Part shown: positions 61,760 through 64,000 of the stretch, piece after piece | Layout: each line of letters opens with the position of its first letter | Numbering within the stretch: the first letter of the stretch is position 1 | Source: Aphelocoma coerulescens | Lineage: Eukaryota; Chordata; Aves; Passeriformes; Corvidae | Length of the DNA: 64,000 nt | NCBI RefSeq assembly: GCF_041296385.1 | Contig: NC_091033.1 | Span: forward strand, 15,644,501-15,708,500 | Direction of reading: 5' to 3' | The notes under the pieces: generated by a model | Told to the model about the DNA's origin: nothing | The model's database searches: none | Seen by the model: the letters and a program-made list of their open reading frames with translations, nothing else | Made by a program: the position numbers and the translations under genes

Positions 61760-63899
61760 CTAAAACCCACAAGTAGTTTTGTTACAACCAGAGATCAGAA
61801 AATCTATCCTAAAGCCACACATGTAAAACCAGATCCCACAGAAGCAACATCAGCTCTTTTCAACAATACCTCACAAGCACAGTCCCAACCAGAGTGCACC
61901 AGGCACAGGAAACATTCCACTTCTCAAGCAACAGGTAACTGCTAGTGTCTGGTTTATGGACCCAAAATTCCAGAAAAGGCTCACACATCCAGCAGATATG
62001 AAGCAGGTACGGCCAAAAGAGGATCTCTTCCCCTTTCAGGACAACAAGAATTTGGTTCTGCTTTTGAGAACTGCTGTCAGCCCCAGAAACTGCTCCTGAC
62101 TGAAAAAGCTGAACAGTCCTGCCCTACGTAATTGTAAATAAAACAATTCAAAGTGTGTTGAAGAGTCAAGGCTTTTTTAAAAAAGTCGAACACTCCTAAT
62201 CAAAGAAAAACCTCAAAATAAAATACTTTTTTAAAAAACAGACAAAAGACTGTGCAAAGCCAGACACTTTGTCCTCTCTGTAAAATTAATTCAGACTAGG
62301 ATGGGAGCTAATTTAAATGCAATACTTTTTACAGAATAACTTTGTGCAGTAAATCCATATTGCTCCTCTCTAGTAATCCTTCCACATGCATTCTTATCTG
62401 TACCACAGTTACTTCACAGCTTGCATTGGAATAATTTAAATTACAGCAACCCTACAACAGTAAGATGTGCTATAATGGAGATGTTCCTCTGGACATCATC
62501 AATCCTGCTCTCCTTCGTACCACCACCAGCACAGTTCACTCCCTACAAAGGTTATGAGGAATCAAAGGTTTTCCATTTTTTCTATTTAGTAAGATTGACT
62601 GAAATTTACCTGTCCCACTTTGGAGTTGTTTCATGCTAATCATCAGTGCAATAAATACAGTTTTATACAAGCATGCTTGCAAAAGCAGTGAGCTTTAGTG
62701 ACACAATTTTTATGTCAGCTACAGCATCTAGGCAATTTAAAAAGACAGCAGCAGCATCTTCTTGAATTAAATGAATGTTAATAAGCAAATCAGATCCTAA
62801 CATATTCTGCAAGAAGTAAAAATCTACCTAGAGTCCTGCCTCCTATGTTTCCCTCTGCTTTTGGGGTTTACTTGTCTGTAGTCTTGTTCACCAATTCACA
62901 TCCACCAACATATTCTGACCTGTTACCTACATATGCTTATTTCCTTCTCTTCCTCAAGTTCTTCAAGTTTGTTTTCCAGTACAAAAACACTGGTGGTACT
63001 TTAGCTGGAGAGGTATGATGCTTTGTGTTGTGTCGTAACGTGCCTGCAGAAAAGGCCTCAGAAAACCCACAAACATACGTAATACATCACCTACTTTAGT
63101 CAAATTAATGCAGACCGCTTACAGAGAAGAAACCCAAACACGGGAAGAACGCGGCCGTGCCCGAGACTCGGACCGGGAAGAGCTTCACACAACTCCATCC
63201 CCTCACCCAGCACTGACCAAACAACTCCCACGTGCCGAAGAATGTTCAGGGCCCAGATCTGATGGGAAGAACTATCTTGGCACTGCTCTGAGCATCCCTA
63301 GGGGCATTTCCCGCTTCCCCGAAGCGCGGGGCCAGGGGCGGCGGGAGCGAGACCGGCCTCGTAAAGCCGCCCGCTCCCGCCGCTTCCCGCGAACCGCGGG
63401 GTAAGGCCGTGCCGGAGCGGCCCGCCACTCTCCAGCGGGGGCCAGCCCCGCCCTCCCACGCTCCCGCGGCTCGACCGGCCCGCCAGGCCGTTCACCCGCG
63501 GACGGGCCGGGGCTGCTCCATCCGTCCCGGCGCCGGACCGCGCCTGCCCCGCTCGTGCTGCCTCGTGCGGTGGCCCGTGCAGAGAAGCGCCGGGGCCGGG
63601 CGAGATCCCGAGTGGCCCCAGAACCCTCAGACCAACTCGGTCTCCCCCCGTCAACAGCCCAGACTGGCAGCGGCCGCAGCCAATGAGGGGCGCGGGCTGT
63701 GCAGGCCCAGCGGCCGCAGACCAATCGCGAGCCGCCAGAGGCGGGCGGAAGGGCCCAGCGTGGTGCGCTGCGCCTGTGGCCGCGCCGCGGGCCCAGCGCC
63801 GAGCACGGGCGGAGTTTTCGCGCGGGCGGCCGCGTGGCCGCCGGTGCACGGGGCCGCCCTCGCCCCATCGCCGTGCGGGGCAGCGCGTGCCGGCCTTAC
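61760..63899 (-). other. CSE1L intron 1
   Basis: 2.1 kb. The right part is CpG island (from about 63,290); the left part is ordinary A+T-rich sequence with no recognised feature. Confidence 0.6.
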
Positions 63900-64000
63900 C
63901 TGGCGGCTCCCCGCGGCGGCGGCGGCTCCGAGCGCTCCGGCTGCGCTTCACATTCAAACCGCCGGGCGAGGGCGCGGCGGCGACTGCGTGACCGCATCGC
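63290..64000. promoter_or_regulatory. CpG island of CSE1L
   Basis: Dense CpG and G+C-rich sequence reaching the window edge, covering exon 1 and the start of intron 1. Two plus-oriented CCAAT boxes (about 63,680 and 63,721) lie inside intron 1. Long open frames on both strands have no recognisable domain. Confidence 0.85.
63900..63975 (-). promoter_or_regulatory. CSE1L: CSE1L untranslated first exon and core promoter
   Basis: The donor CAG|GTAAGG ends exon 1 at 63900. The 5' end is probably between about 63,940 and the window edge. No TATA box is seen. A TTTGAA (63958-63953, minus) resembles the CHR element of cell-cycle genes, which would suit CSE1L, but this is inference. Confidence 0.6.

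Overview
This is a vertebrate nuclear window, almost certainly from a bird. The evidence is a truncated CR1 LINE with the typical avian 3' end, an LTR resembling known avian endogenous retroviral LTRs, short introns, and CpG-island promoters. The species cannot be fixed from the sequence. Both protein-coding genes lie on the minus strand and read right to left. Exon limits were derived by hand from splice-site consensus, unbroken reading phase, and comparison with the vertebrate families as I remember them.

Layout, right to left. (1) 64.0-40.8 kb: CSE1L (CAS/exportin-2). The first exon is untranslated and sits in a CpG island at the right edge. It is followed by 24 coding exons (61,748 to 41,209). 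Joined, they give 2,916 nt, or 971 aa plus stop, the length of human CSE1L. Its introns hold a roughly 0.9-kb CR1 fragment (58.3-59.3 kb) and a solo LTR (about 51.5-52.0 kb), both antisense to the gene. (2) 40.8-35.2 kb: intergenic, with no gene recognised. (3) 35.2-34.6 kb: a roughly 0.58-kb C-rich minisatellite abutting the STAU1 promoter. (4) 34.6-5.9 kb: STAU1 (Staufen-1). It has a CpG-island first exon (donor at 34,224), at least one further non-coding exon, the start codon at 25,349, 13 coding exons, a probable terminal exon at about 6,936, and a poly(A) signal at 5,970-5,965. (5) 5.9-1.5 kb: intergenic. (6) 1.4 kb to the left edge: the start of a TATA-containing 5'TOP-type gene on the minus strand. 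Its introns carry two related C/D-box snoRNAs, so it looks like a snoRNA host gene, possibly ZFAS1/SNORD12-like.

Main points of interest. This STAU1 encodes a complete first dsRBD in two exons, which mammalian STAU1 lacks. The two exons form a 282-nt frame-neutral cassette, and skipping it recreates the mammalian exon junction. An 85-codon in-frame ORF with its own splice acceptor lies just after the cassette and could be an alternative terminal exon giving a dsRBD1-only isoform with a basic tail. The snoRNA pair and its host-gene start have all the expected parts. CSE1L and STAU1 are tandem here, whereas I recall them as convergent in human.

The genes do not form an operon. CSE1L recycles importin-alpha to the cytoplasm. 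STAU1 is a double-stranded-RNA-binding protein for mRNA transport and decay. The snoRNAs would guide 2'-O-methylation of RNA.
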